Shown: positions 7,871 to 16,661 of the stretch, one piece after another
Numbering within the stretch: position 1 is the stretch's first letter
Layout of the letters: every line of letters begins with the position of its first letter
Assembly: GCF_049472675.1 (NCBI RefSeq)
Contig: NZ_JAPNXM010000007.1
Coordinates: forward strand, 41,240-105,239
DNA from: Deferribacter thermophilus
GTDB taxonomy: Bacteria > Chrysiogenota > Deferribacteres > Deferribacterales > Deferribacteraceae
Direction of reading: 5' to 3'
Length of the DNA stretch: 64,000 nt
Made by a program: the position numbers and the translations under genes
Notes under the pieces: model-generated
What the model was told of the DNA's origin: nothing
The model's input: the letters and a program-made list of their open reading frames with translations, nothing else
Database searches by the model: none

Positions 7871-8890
7871 ATGGCCTTACAAAAAAAGGAAAAATATAAT
7901 GTTGCTATTGTTGGTGCTACTGGAGCTGTTGGGCAGGTATTTTTACAAATCTTAGAAGAAAGAAATTTCCCAATTGATGAATTAAGATTACTTGCATCAA
8001 GTAGATCAGCTGGCAAGAAGGTAAAATTTAAAGGGGAAGAGTATACAGTTCAGGAATTAACTCATGATAGTTTTGAAGGGATAGATATTGCTCTTTTTTC
8101 CGCTGGAGGTGGCAGAAGTAAAGAGTTTGCTCCATCAGCAGTAAAAGCAGGTGCCGTGGTAATTGACAACAGTTCTGCTTTTAGAATGGACAAAGATGTT
8201 CCATTGGTTGTTCCTGAAGTCAACCCTGATGATGCTTTTAAACATAATGGGATAATTGCAAACCCAAACTGTACTACTATTATTATGGTCGTAGCATTAA
8301 AACCTCTTCATGATTATGGTAAAATCAAAAGGGTGGTAGTTTCATCATATCAATCAGCTTCTGGCGCAGGTGCAAAAGCAATGCAAGAGTTGATGGATCA
8401 AACAAGAGCTTGGGTAAATGGAGAACCTCTAAAAGTAGAAGCTTTTCAACATCAACTGCTTTTTAATGTAATACCACACATAGATGTTTTTATGGAAAAT
8501 GGATACACTAGAGAAGAGATGAAAATGTACAACGAAACTAAAAAAATCATGGGTGATGATTCTATTGAAGTAACAGCAACCTGTGTAAGGGTTCCAGTTT
8601 TGACAGCACATTCAGAAGCTGTAACTGTAGAAACTGAAAAGAAAATAACAGTAGAAAAAGCAAAAGAGCTTTTTAGTAATGCTCCAGGTATACAAGTATT
8701 AGACAACCCAGAAAAAAATGAGTATCCAATGCCACTTTTTGTATCAGGTAAAGACGATTGTTATGTAGGTAGAATCCGCGAAGATATTTCAAAAGAGAAT
8801 TCTTTAAACTTCTGGGTAGTAGGTGATCAATTAAGAAAAGGTGCTGCCCTTAACGCGGTTCAAATAGCAGAATTACTTATTTCAAAATAA
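7871..8890 (+). CDS. asd: Aspartate-semialdehyde dehydrogenase
   Basis: 339 residues, the usual length. It reduces aspartyl phosphate to aspartate semialdehyde with NADPH, the branch point to lysine/diaminopimelate, threonine and methionine. The N-terminal Rossmann motif is VAIVGATGAVGQVFLQIL. The active-site cysteine is in IANPNCTTIIMV (about residue 134). The substrate-binding segment SSYQSASGAGAKAM and the histidine in VPVLTAHSEAV follow. Translation starts at ATG 7871 after a G-rich site. The gene is monocistronic, with its own promoter and a strong terminator immediately after the stop. Confidence 0.95.
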   Translation: MALQKKEKYNVAIVGATGAVGQVFLQILEERNFPIDELRLLASSRSAGKKVKFKGEEYTVQELTHDSFEGIDIALFSAGGGRSKEFAPSAVKAGAVVIDNSSAFRMDKDVPLVVPEVNPDDAFKHNGIIANPNCTTIIMVVALKPLHDYGKIKRVVVSSYQSASGAGAKAMQELMDQTRAWVNGEPLKVEAFQHQLLFNVIPHIDVFMENGYTREEMKMYNETKKIMGDDSIEVTATCVRVPVLTAHSEAVTVETEKKITVEKAKELFSNAPGIQVLDNPEKNEYPMPLFVSGKDDCYVGRIREDISKENSLNFWVVGDQLRKGAALNAVQIAELLISK

Positions 8891-8892
8891 AA

Positions 8893-8926
8893 AAATGGGA
8901 GCTTTACGCTCCCATTTCCTATATTT
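8893..8926 (+). terminator. Terminator of asd
   Basis: A perfect 10-bp stem (AAATGGGAGC with GCTCCCATTT) and a 5-base loop, followed by a TATATTTTTT tract. Confidence 0.85.
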
Positions 8927-8936
8927 TTTAAAAATG

Positions 8937-9170
8937 AGGCTATTGCACAATAAACTATATTTTTGCTAACAAAGTAGTTTTGAGGTTGATTCTCCCGCCA
9001 TTAACTTAACATCTTAATAATTATATATCAATAACATAATATACTCAAAAAATTATAAACTCAACTTCTGCCAATAAATGGCTGGGTCGCAATAACCCAA
9101 AAATGCCGTCATTGCGAGCGTCAGCGAAGCAATCTAAATTCTTAAAACTAATACTATTGTGCAACACCCT
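8937..9170. mobile_element. MITE-like element 1 (about 234 bp, non-coding)
   Basis: The element is bounded by imperfect terminal inverted repeats: AGGCTATTGCACAATA on the left and, read from the other strand, AGGGTGTTGCACAATA on the right. It has no reading frame of note. Inside, near the right end (about 9104-9136), is a GTCATTGCGAGCG...GAAGCAATCT motif shared with the second element at 23153 and seen as a dispersed repeat in many bacteria. The ends match the end of the insertion sequence at 63783, which suggests trans-mobilisation. No clear target-site duplication was found. It fills the gap between asd and the metallo-hydrolase gene. Confidence 0.7.
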
Positions 9171-9179
9171 CAAAATATA

Positions 9180-9806
9180 TTAACCTAATCTTACAAAAGC
9201 ATTCATTTTCTTTTCATAACCAATAGTTGATGATGGGCCATGCCCTGGATATACTGTGACATCATCATCTAATATATATAGTTTATTTTTTATACTGTTT
9301 TCTAAAGTATTAAAATCTGCATAAGGAAAATCTGTCCTACCAACCGAATCTTTAAAAAGAGTATCACCTGTAAAAACCGCTTTTGCATCATCAAGATATA
9401 AAGATACACCTCCAGGGGAATGCCCTGGTGTATGTAAAACCTTTAATTTAATATCTCCAAATGTTAATAATTGATTATCCTCTAAATAATTATCGATATT
9501 GCTTGATTTTATGCCAAAGATACCAAACATCGAAGCATGTTCTACAGCATTTTTTAATAAAAACTCATCACCTTCATGCATGTACAGAGGGATATTGTAT
9601 TCACTCTTTAAATCTTCAATAGCACCAACATGATCGAAATGTCCATGGGTATTAACAATTGCTAATGGTTTTAGTTCATTCGAATCTATAAAACTTTTTA
9701 TTTTCTCAAAATCACTACCTGGATCAATAATAATTGCATCTTTGTTTTTTGAAATTATATAGCAATTTACATATAAATCACCAACAATAATTATATCTAT
9801 TTTCAT
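9180..9806 (-). CDS. Metallo-beta-lactamase-fold hydrolase (glyoxalase II-like)
   Basis: About 208 residues. The zinc-binding motif appears as VNTHGHFDHVGAIE, a second histidine in LHTPGHSPGGVSLYL, an aspartate in VFTGDTLF and the last histidine in VYPGHGPSS. This is the glyoxalase II/YcbL-type hydrolase arrangement; the substrate is probably a thioester but is not identifiable. The start is placed at ATG 9806 (KIDIIIVGDLYVN) because GAGGTG lies 7 bases upstream; the longer frame from 9818 overlaps the dtd stop. It is the last gene of murJ-dtd-MBL. Confidence 0.85.
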   Translation of the reverse strand: MKIDIIIVGDLYVNCYIISKNKDAIIIDPGSDFEKIKSFIDSNELKPLAIVNTHGHFDHVGAIEDLKSEYNIPLYMHEGDEFLLKNAVEHASMFGIFGIKSSNIDNYLEDNQLLTFGDIKLKVLHTPGHSPGGVSLYLDDAKAVFTGDTLFKDSVGRTDFPYADFNTLENSIKNKLYILDDDVTVYPGHGPSSTIGYEKKMNAFVRLG

Positions 9807-9814
9807 ATCACACC

Positions 9815-10255
9815 TCATTGTAATATTATTGTTACCGGACCATTATTTAAAATATCCAATTTCATACTTGCAGCAAACACACCTGTTTTTATTTTATCAT
9901 CACCTAAAATTTTCTTACATTCCTCAACAAATTTTTCATAAAACTCTTTTGCTAATTCAGGCTCCATCGCCCCAGTAAAATCAGGCCTTCTACCCTTTTT
10001 TACAACCCCTGCCAATGTAAATTGACTGACAATCATCATCTCACCATCTATATCTTTTACGCCCAAACTCATTTTACCATTTTCATCACTAAAAATCCTC
10101 AAATTTGCACATTTATCAGCAAACCATTTTATTTTATCATGATCATCACCTTTTTCAGCACAAAAAAGTACCAAAACCCCCTTACCTATGTTAGAGTAAA
10201 CTTCTCCATCTATAAAAACCTTACAACTATCCACCCTTTGAACAACACACTTCAT
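9815..10255 (-). CDS. dtd: D-aminoacyl-tRNA deacylase
   Basis: 146 residues, typical for Dtd. It removes D-amino acids, and glycine from tRNA-Ala, from mischarged tRNA. Both signature motifs are present: SQFTLAG (family SQxxL) near residue 78 and NNGPVTIIL (family GPVT) at the C-terminus, which together form the active site across the dimer. The ATG overlaps the murJ stop by 4 bases, so translation is probably coupled. Confidence 0.93.
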   Translation of the reverse strand: MKCVVQRVDSCKVFIDGEVYSNIGKGVLVLFCAEKGDDHDKIKWFADKCANLRIFSDENGKMSLGVKDIDGEMMIVSQFTLAGVVKKGRRPDFTGAMEPELAKEFYEKFVEECKKILGDDKIKTGVFAASMKLDILNNGPVTIILQ

Positions 10256-11733
10256 CTCAACACCTCTTTAAAATTTATTTTAAAAACTTGTAACACAACT
10301 AAATAAAATATAATAGTCAATAATATTATCAATAAAACATGCACTCTTTTATGATATAGATACAAAATAAAAATACTCATCAAAAAGTTGGATAAAATAA
10401 TTTTTAATATATACCAATTATATTTCGAGAGAAAATCTTTAAAACTGTACAACTTCTTTTGAGAAATTAATTTAACATAAATTATTGTTCCTATAAATGC
10501 AGACAATGACGAAGCCAGCGCAATCCCAGAATGCTTAAAAGGCTTTAGTAATAACAGTGAAAAAATAATATTTGAAACAAGCAAAATTGCTGAAATCTTC
10601 ACAGGAGTTTTAGTATCTAAAATTGAATGAAAAATTTTTGTAAAAGTCATATTTAAAGAAAAAAATAGCAACCCCAAAGAATACATTTTCAATGCATTTG
10701 CAGTATTAACTGTATCATTAAAGTTAAATTGATTTCTCTGAAATACAATTCTTATTATATCGTCCGAAAGTAAAATTAAGCCTAAAGATGCAGGTAAGAT
10801 TATTAGGAATATAGATAATATAGATTTTGAAATAATCTCAAAACGTCTAATTGAATCGTTTTTACTCAACTCTGTCAATGAAACTGTGCCTATAGTAACA
10901 GAAAATAGCCCAAAGGGAAATTGAAAAAGCCTATTTGCATAATAAAGATAAGATATACTTCCAAAAGGTAAATAGGAAGCTAATACTCTACCAACCAAAA
11001 AATTTAATTGATTTATCCCAACACCAAAGATAGATGGTACAATTAATAAAAATGTCTTTTTCACATCAGAAATAGATTTCTTATCAAAACTAAATTTAAA
11101 TCCAAATTTGTAAGAAAATAATAAAATATATCCAAGCTGTATTAAACCACCAAAAAAAACACCCCAAGCCAAAAAGTAAATATTTTTTGAATAAATATAT
11201 GATAGATAAATTGAAGTAATCATAGCTAAATTAAGTAGTGCAGTAGAAGAATAAGGTATAAAATAACTACCTCTCAAATTTAAAAAAGATGAAAAAAGTG
11301 CCGAAACACTTACAAAGAGTAAATATGGCATAACAATAATCAAAATGTTTGATGCAACACTAATTACTTCTTTATCCCCTATAAAACCAGGCATAAAAAG
11401 TAAAATAATCTTGTCTGAAAACAAAGAAAAAATAATTATAAAAATCGCTATAATAGAGGATAGATAAATGACCATGTTCGAAAGATAGCTATATCCTTCA
11501 TACTCGCTCTTTTTTAATTTACTCCCCAAAATAGGGACAAAAGCTGAAGATAAAGCACCTTCCGCAAACAAAGCTCTAAAAAGATTAGGAATTGCAAAAG
11601 CTACAAAGAAAGCATCGGTGAGTGCCGACGCACCAAATACAGCAGCAATAAATATATCTCTTAAAAAACCCAATATCCTACTTGTAAAAACACCAAAAGC
11701 AGAACGAATTACACTACCCAAAAAACCTCTCAC
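10252..11733 (-). CDS. murJ: Lipid II flippase MurJ
   Basis: 493 residues with about 13-14 hydrophobic segments. The N-terminus has RSAFGVFTSRILGFLRDIFIAA-type sequence, then SALTDAFFVAFAIPNLFRALFAEGALSSAFVPI, which is the MurJ/MviN signature including the arginines and the central cavity segment. It flips lipid II across the inner membrane for peptidoglycan synthesis. The start is a GTG at 11733 with a GGATGG-like site upstream. First gene of the murJ-dtd-MBL operon. Confidence 0.93.
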   Translation of the reverse strand: MRGFLGSVIRSAFGVFTSRILGFLRDIFIAAVFGASALTDAFFVAFAIPNLFRALFAEGALSSAFVPILGSKLKKSEYEGYSYLSNMVIYLSSIIAIFIIIFSLFSDKIILLFMPGFIGDKEVISVASNILIIVMPYLLFVSVSALFSSFLNLRGSYFIPYSSTALLNLAMITSIYLSYIYSKNIYFLAWGVFFGGLIQLGYILLFSYKFGFKFSFDKKSISDVKKTFLLIVPSIFGVGINQLNFLVGRVLASYLPFGSISYLYYANRLFQFPFGLFSVTIGTVSLTELSKNDSIRRFEIISKSILSIFLIILPASLGLILLSDDIIRIVFQRNQFNFNDTVNTANALKMYSLGLLFFSLNMTFTKIFHSILDTKTPVKISAILLVSNIIFSLLLLKPFKHSGIALASSLSAFIGTIIYVKLISQKKLYSFKDFLSKYNWYILKIILSNFLMSIFILYLYHKRVHVLLIILLTIIFYLVVLQVFKINFKEVLR

Positions 11734-11906
11734 TAATTACCATCCTATATTTAATTATTTTACTTTTATATATTTAACAAAAAAAATAACAACTATTTTC
11801 TACTTAAACAATATTTCTTTAAATATTACAATAACTTAAATCTTGTTCATTGTGGCTTAACATAACAATACTGTTAATTCAATAACACAATAAATAAAAT
11901 TTTGAC

Positions 11907-11935
11907 TTTACTATACATTTTGATTAGGTTATAAT
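11907..11935 (+). promoter_or_regulatory. Candidate promoter of the HU/IHF-like gene
   Basis: A perfect TATAAT at 11930-11935 with TTTACT 17 bases upstream; an overlapping TTGACT at 11902 has a poorer spacing. It ends 45 bases before the ATG. The rest of the gap 11734-11906 is plain AT-rich sequence and presumably carries the murJ promoter on the other strand. Confidence 0.6.
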
Positions 11936-11980
11936 GACAATAAGTTATAGGTAATTTTCTAAAACTATGGAGGTTATACC

Positions 11981-12274
11981 ATGACAAAGTCTCAATTGAT
12001 CGAATTAATTTCAGAAAAATATTTAAAACTTACTAAAAAGCAGATAGAATTTATTGTAAATGGTGTTTTCAATACAATTAAAGAAGCACTAAAAAATGGT
12101 GAATCAGTCGAAATAAGAGGTTTCGGTAGCTTTAAGGTTAGACAAAAAGAAGCTAAAATCGGTCGCAATCCTAAAACTGGTGAAACTGTTCAAATCCCTG
12201 CAAAAAAAGTCCCATATTTTAAACCAGGTAAAGAAATTAAAGAACAATTAATCGAAAAACCAGCTAATAAATAA
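11981..12274 (+). CDS. HU/IHF-family DNA-bending protein
   Basis: 97 residues. The N-terminus MTKSQLIELISEK, the EIRGFGSFKVRQKEAKIGRNPKTGE arm region and KVPYFKPGKEIKE give the full HU/IHF fold, with the conserved proline-containing beta-arm (GRNPKTGE). The RGFGSF and KPGKE spacing is closer to IHF-beta/HU than to IHF-alpha; the exact subtype cannot be fixed by eye. It binds and bends DNA in the nucleoid and is a cofactor for recombination and sigma54 promoters. Monocistronic, with a GGAGG site 8 bases upstream. Confidence 0.9.
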   Translation: MTKSQLIELISEKYLKLTKKQIEFIVNGVFNTIKEALKNGESVEIRGFGSFKVRQKEAKIGRNPKTGETVQIPAKKVPYFKPGKEIKEQLIEKPANK

Positions 12275-12305
12275 TTTTTCTTTAGCTTTATAAAAATTTT
12301 TTAGA

Positions 12306-12329
12306 TGTTGCCACTTGATGTGGCAGCAT
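12306..12329. terminator. Bidirectional terminator between HU and udg
   Basis: Stem TGTTGCCAC/GTGGCAGCA with a 5-base loop between two convergent genes. T-rich sequence follows on the plus side (TTTCTTT) and, on the minus strand, TAAAAAATTTT-type sequence. Confidence 0.65.
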
Positions 12330-12333
12330 TTCT

Positions 12334-12957
12334 TTATAATAAACCCATCTCTTTCATTACTAATTGCAAATCTTCCCATGCTAATTTTTTCATCTTTGGA
12401 TTTCTTAATAAATAAGCTGGATGAAAAGTTGGCATAACTTTTATCCCTTTGTAATCCCTAAAACTACCTCTTATTTTGCTAATCGCAGTGGTTGTATTCA
12501 ACAAAGCACTTGCTGCAATACTACCTAAACATATAATATATTTTGGCTTTATTATCTCAATCTGCCTATGTAAATAGGGGATACAAGCTGATATTTCATC
12601 ATTTAGTGGGGCTCTATTATTTGGAGGTCTACATTTAACAATATTTGCTATATAAACATCATCCCTTTTTAATTTCATCGCTTCAATCATTTTTGTCAAA
12701 AGTTGACCTGCTCTACCCACAAAAGGTCTTCCTTGCTTGTCTTCGTCAGCGCCAGGACCTTCACCTATAAACATTAATTCCGCATTTGGATTGCCTTCAC
12801 CAAAAACAAGATTTGTCCTGTTTTTACTTAACCTACATTTATTACAATCTTTTACCTCTTTTAAATAAAAATCATACAATTCATTTTCACACTTAATATT
12901 AGAATTTATAAAAATCTCTTCAATTCCGAAAACTTCTTTTAAAAATTTTTCACTCAT
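12334..12957 (-). CDS. Family 4 uracil-DNA glycosylase (4Fe-4S)
   Basis: About 207 residues. It removes uracil from DNA as the first step of base-excision repair. Motif A is seen as MFIGEGPGADEDKQGRPFVG and motif B as PTFHPAYLLRN. Four cysteines in the family arrangement (CNKC near the N-terminus, VKCRPP, SACIPYL) should hold a 4Fe-4S cluster. This family is common in thermophiles. ATG 12957 is chosen, overlapping the coaBC stop with a GTGAG site upstream; an in-frame GTG at 12966 would add three residues. Last gene of yicC-gmk-rpoZ-coaBC-udg. Confidence 0.9.
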   Translation of the reverse strand: MSEKFLKEVFGIEEIFINSNIKCENELYDFYLKEVKDCNKCRLSKNRTNLVFGEGNPNAELMFIGEGPGADEDKQGRPFVGRAGQLLTKMIEAMKLKRDDVYIANIVKCRPPNNRAPLNDEISACIPYLHRQIEIIKPKYIICLGSIAASALLNTTTAISKIRGSFRDYKGIKVMPTFHPAYLLRNPKMKKLAWEDLQLVMKEMGLL

Positions 12958-14137
12958 TTTTCTCACGCAAAATATTATAAGCTACATCCACAACATGTTT
13001 TGCTATAAGATATTTTGACTGTTTAGATAATCTTATATTCTCACCATTTTTTAAAAATATTGTAACTTCATTTTCATCTGCCCCAAAACCGATATCACTC
13101 CTTGAAACATCATTTACCACTATCATATCAAGCTTTTTTCTATTAAGTTTTTCCATAGCATTATTTATTAAATCATCAGTTTCAGCAGCAAAACCTACAA
13201 CTACTTGTTTTTCATTTTTTACTTTAGAGACTTCATAAAGAATATCCTTGTTTTTTACCAGCTCCAAAAGCAGAGTTTCATCATTTTTCTTAATTTTTTT
13301 ATCAGAAATATTTTTAACCCTATAATCTGCCACAGCAGCAGTCATGATAAGTATATCATATTCAGAAAATCTTGAAATTACTTCATTATACATCTCTTCA
13401 GCACTTCTAATCTTTACATAAGAAAAGGGTGAAAGATCTAAACAAACATCGCCTGCAACAACAAATACTTCTCCTCCATTATCTTTTATATACTTAGCAA
13501 TATTATAGCCCATTTTCCCACTAGAATAGTTTGAAATAAATCTGACAGGATCAATCCCTTCTTTTGTAGGTCCTAAAGTAACAAGAAATTTTACACCTTT
13601 TAATTTTTCCTCTACTACAATATTAAATATTTCTTCAGGTTCTATAAGCCTACCTTTACCTTCTGTTTTACATGCCAGCTCACCTTCATCAGGTTCAAAT
13701 ACAAAGTAGCCCAACTTTCTAAGCTTAGCTATATTTTCCTGAACAAAAGGGTTTTCATACATATTAGTATTCATAGAGGGGAAAATGTATACAGGCTTAC
13801 TCTTTACAACCAACATTGATGAAGTAACTAAATTGTCCCCTATCCCATTTGCAATTTTAGATATAGTATTTGCGGTACAGGGAGCAACAATTATTTTATC
13901 AGCCCATTCAATAAGATCTATATGATCAATCGAATCAGGCTCAACATCTGTAAGAAAATCATCAATGTAAACCCTGTTTTTAGTTAAACTTTCAAATGTT
14001 AGTGGGGTTATAAATTTTGTAGCATTTTCAGTCATCCCCACCTTGACATTATGACCAGCCTTAATCAGTAATCTACATAAATTTGGTATTTTATATGCAG
14101 CTATTCCGCCTGTAACAAAAATTAAAAAATTACTCAT
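12950..14137 (-). CDS. coaBC: Bifunctional phosphopantothenoylcysteine decarboxylase/synthetase
   Basis: 395 residues. The N-terminal CoaC flavoprotein half has FVTGGIAAYK, the catalytic histidine in SIDHIDLIEWADKIIVAPCTANT, and PSMNTNMYENP (PxMNxxM motif). The C-terminal CoaB half has LVTLGPTKEGIDPVRFISNYSSGKMG and AAVADYRVKN followed by the lysine-rich KKIKK. Together they convert phosphopantothenate to phosphopantetheine for coenzyme A; panBCD elsewhere in the window supplies the upstream pathway. The ATG at 14137 overlaps the rpoZ stop (ATGAGTAA); an extension to 14158 is possible but lies inside rpoZ. Confidence 0.93.
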   Translation of the reverse strand: MSNFLIFVTGGIAAYKIPNLCRLLIKAGHNVKVGMTENATKFITPLTFESLTKNRVYIDDFLTDVEPDSIDHIDLIEWADKIIVAPCTANTISKIANGIGDNLVTSSMLVVKSKPVYIFPSMNTNMYENPFVQENIAKLRKLGYFVFEPDEGELACKTEGKGRLIEPEEIFNIVVEEKLKGVKFLVTLGPTKEGIDPVRFISNYSSGKMGYNIAKYIKDNGGEVFVVAGDVCLDLSPFSYVKIRSAEEMYNEVISRFSEYDILIMTAAVADYRVKNISDKKIKKNDETLLLELVKNKDILYEVSKVKNEKQVVVGFAAETDDLINNAMEKLNRKKLDMIVVNDVSRSDIGFGADENEVTIFLKNGENIRLSKQSKYLIAKHVVDVAYNILREKNE

Positions 14138-14351
14138 CCTTTTCTTGTTCCTCTTCAAAAATGATCTTATTATCTATAATTTCTGCCAAAGCAATCGTAA
14201 TATTTTTATGATAACCCTCCACCTGTGGTGGAACAGTATCCTCTTTTCTTTCATATAACTCCCTAGCTCTCTGACTAGCTAATAAAGAAAGTTTAAATCT
14301 ACTTTTCACATCATCTCTATTAACACCCTTTTCAATATTCAAAAACGCCAT
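14130..14351 (-). CDS. rpoZ: RNA polymerase omega subunit
   Basis: 73 residues. RFKLSLLASQRARELYE followed by NITIALAEIIDNKI matches omega, which helps assemble beta-prime. The acidic tail EEEQEKDE is typical. It sits between gmk (1-bp gap) and coaBC, the conserved gmk-rpoZ-coaBC order of many bacteria. Confidence 0.9.
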   Translation of the reverse strand: MAFLNIEKGVNRDDVKSRFKLSLLASQRARELYERKEDTVPPQVEGYHKNITIALAEIIDNKIIFEEEQEKDE

Positions 14352-14352
14352 A

Positions 14353-14964
14353 TTAAACCTCCATATCTATTAATTCTTCTATATTTTCTATATCTTTAGT
14401 CTTCAAATGTTCTGATAGATAAATTGCATTCAACTCCTCAAATGCAATATTTAAATACTTATTAACAATAAGATAATCATACATTTTATAAAATTTAATT
14501 TCTTCTAAAGCGTTTTTCATCCGAATGTTTATATTCTCAATTGTTTCGGTTCTACGATTTACTAATCTGTTTTTCAACTCTTTCATACTTGGAGCTACTA
14601 TGAATATGAATACAGCATCTGAATATTTTGCTTTTATCTGTCTTGCTCCTTGAGGATCAATATCTAATATTACATCATAACCACTGCTTAAATATTCTTC
14701 AATTAATTTTTTAGATGTGCCATAGTAATTTCCATGTACCACAGCCCATTCCAAAAACTCTTCATTATTAATCATCTTTTTAAACTTTTTTTCATCAATA
14801 AAAAAGTAATCCTGACCATCTACTTCACCAATCCTTGGTTCTCTTGTAGTATAAGAAATAGAATACTTTAATCTATCTTTATATTTGCTAATAAGTTTAT
14901 TACACAAAGAGGTTTTACCTGCTCCACTTGGAGCACTAACGACAAATAATTTTGTTTTATACAA
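14353..14964 (-). CDS. gmk: Guanylate kinase
   Basis: 203 residues. The P-loop is VSAPSGAGKTSLCNKL, and the GMP-binding segment SYTTREPRIGEVDGQDYFFID follows. The lid contains VNRRTETIENI. It phosphorylates GMP to GDP. It overlaps yicC by 8 bp and precedes rpoZ by one base. A remA/DUF370 gene, often found between yicC and gmk, is not present. Confidence 0.95.
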   Translation of the reverse strand: MYKTKLFVVSAPSGAGKTSLCNKLISKYKDRLKYSISYTTREPRIGEVDGQDYFFIDEKKFKKMINNEEFLEWAVVHGNYYGTSKKLIEEYLSSGYDVILDIDPQGARQIKAKYSDAVFIFIVAPSMKELKNRLVNRRTETIENINIRMKNALEEIKFYKMYDYLIVNKYLNIAFEELNAIYLSEHLKTKDIENIEELIDMEV

Positions 14965-15826
14965 TGTTCTGCACCTGCTCTCTTATTTTATCAATTTCTA
15001 CTTTTGCTTCAATAACCACACTCTTAATATCTGATAAAAGAGCTTTTGAAGCAATAGTATTAAACTCTCTATGTAGTTCTTGAGCTATAAAATCCAACTT
15101 TTTACCCATTTCACCTTCTGTATCTAAAACTGACCTAAATTGCAAAATATGAGATTCAACTCTAACTAATTCTTCATTTATATCAGATCGTTCCACAAGT
15201 AAAGCAACCTCTTGGGCTATTCTATCTTCATCAACTTTTATTTCTAGCTCTTTAAGTCTGTTTTTAAGCTTTTCTATACCAATTTTATAATTCTCATCAG
15301 TCATTTTATCAATATTTAACTTAAATTTTTCTAACAAGTTTATTCTCTCTAATAAATCTTCCTTTAATTTTTCACCTTCAACTCTTCTCATTTCATCAAC
15401 TTTTTTCAATGTCTCATCAACAGCTTCAATTATTAGATCACCTATTTCAGAGTAAATCTCTTCATTATCTTCATAACTAATCACATCAGGAAACTTTAGA
15501 ATATGGTCAATCCTTATATCATCAATAATTTCACTTTCCATTTGAAGCTCTCTCAATATAGACATGTATGAAGCTAACAGATTTCTATTCAAAATTGGAT
15601 TATTAATTACTTTTTTTGGTGTAACATCTATAAAAACATCAACTTTGCCCCGTTTTATCTCCTTCTTAATTAAATTTTTTAACCCAATTTCTAAAAATAT
15701 AAAGTGTTTTGGAAGTCTCAAATTAATTTCACAATATTTACTATTCAAAGTACGCATCTCAACACTTATATCAGCTAAATCATTACTTTTAACCACCTTA
15801 CCGTAACCAGTCATACTTTTAACCAT
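14957..15826 (-). CDS. YicC/YloC-family endoribonuclease
   Basis: 289 residues. The start VKSMTGYGK and SVEMRTLNSKYCEINLRLPKHF, together with the C-terminal GKKLDFIAQELHREFNTIASKA, define the YicC family. E. coli YicC is a ribonuclease linked to small-RNA decay and its homologues lie beside gmk as here. The middle is helical and Glu/Lys-rich (residues 150-230). First gene of the five-gene minus operon. Confidence 0.88.
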   Translation of the reverse strand: MVKSMTGYGKVVKSNDLADISVEMRTLNSKYCEINLRLPKHFIFLEIGLKNLIKKEIKRGKVDVFIDVTPKKVINNPILNRNLLASYMSILRELQMESEIIDDIRIDHILKFPDVISYEDNEEIYSEIGDLIIEAVDETLKKVDEMRRVEGEKLKEDLLERINLLEKFKLNIDKMTDENYKIGIEKLKNRLKELEIKVDEDRIAQEVALLVERSDINEELVRVESHILQFRSVLDTEGEMGKKLDFIAQELHREFNTIASKALLSDIKSVVIEAKVEIDKIREQVQNIV

Positions 15827-15849
15827 TATTTACTCCATCAACAAAATTC

Positions 15850-15880
15850 TTGCTAACAACTTTAAATCAGCATATATAAT
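15850..15880 (+). promoter_or_regulatory. Candidate promoter of slipin-queH-DUF2905
   Basis: TTGCTA and a perfect TATAAT with a 19-base spacer, ending 22 bases before the slipin ATG. The gap is only 76 bp and must also carry the divergent yicC promoter. Confidence 0.4.
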
Positions 15881-15902
15881 AGATTATTAAGAGGAGGTCA
15901 AT

Positions 15903-16661
15903 ATGTTTAACCTAATTACAGTGTTATTTGTTTTACTAATAGTATTAATAGCTAATTCAGTAAAAATTCTAAAGGAATATGAAAGGGGTGTAGTATTTAG
16001 ACTTGGAAGATATGTAGGAGTCAGAGGCCCAGGATTAATTATACTCATTCCTATTTTAGAAAAAATGATAAAAGTAAATTTAAGAACTATAGTAATGGAT
16101 GTTCCACCTCAAGATGTAATTACAAAAGATAATGTTTCTATAAAAGTAAATGCTGTGGTTTATTTTAGAGTACTACACCCAGATAAAGCAGTACTTGAAG
16201 TAGAAGATTACTACTATGCTACAAGTCAAATTTCACAAACAACATTGAGAAGTATTCTCGGCCAATTTGAATTAGATGACTTACTTTCTAATCGTGAAAA
16301 AATAAACATGGAACTGCAATCAGTTATAGATAAACACACAGATCCTTGGGGCATTAAAGTTAGTGCAGTTGAAATGAAACACATTGATTTACCTCAAGAA
16401 ATGCAAAGGGCAATGGCAAGACAAGCAGAAGCAGAAAGGGAAAGAAGAGCAAAAATTATACATGCAGAAGGTGAATTACAATCTGCAGAAAAACTCTCCC
16501 AAGCTAGTGAGATCATGTCAAAAAGCCCTATAACTTTACAGTTAAGGTACTTACAAACATTAAATGAAATCGCTTCAGAAAAAAATTCTACAATAGTTTT
16601 TCCTATACCAATGGAAATAATTAAGCCTTTTTTGAACAAAAAAGATGATAAAGGTGAATAA
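15903..16661 (+). CDS. Slipin (SPFH/stomatin-domain membrane protein)
   Basis: 252 residues. One N-terminal membrane hairpin (LITVLFVLLIVLIANSV) is followed by the SPFH domain (KEYERGVVFRLGRYVGVRGPG, VDMPP-like VMDVPPQDVITKDNV) and the stomatin signature RSILGQFELDDLLSNREKI. A helical tail (QAEAERERRAKIIHAEGE) drives oligomerisation. Slipins organise membrane microdomains; they often pair with an NfeD protein, but none is next door here. A GAGGAGG site precedes the ATG. Confidence 0.92.
   Translation: MFNLITVLFVLLIVLIANSVKILKEYERGVVFRLGRYVGVRGPGLIILIPILEKMIKVNLRTIVMDVPPQDVITKDNVSIKVNAVVYFRVLHPDKAVLEVEDYYYATSQISQTTLRSILGQFELDDLLSNREKINMELQSVIDKHTDPWGIKVSAVEMKHIDLPQEMQRAMARQAEAERERRAKIIHAEGELQSAEKLSQASEIMSKSPITLQLRYLQTLNEIASEKNSTIVFPIPMEIIKPFLNKKDDKGE

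Noticed and set aside
8937..9170. Small RNA gene or attenuator between asd and the hydrolase gene
   Set aside because: The terminal inverted repeats shared with the element at 23153 and the IS end identify it as a mobile repeat instead.
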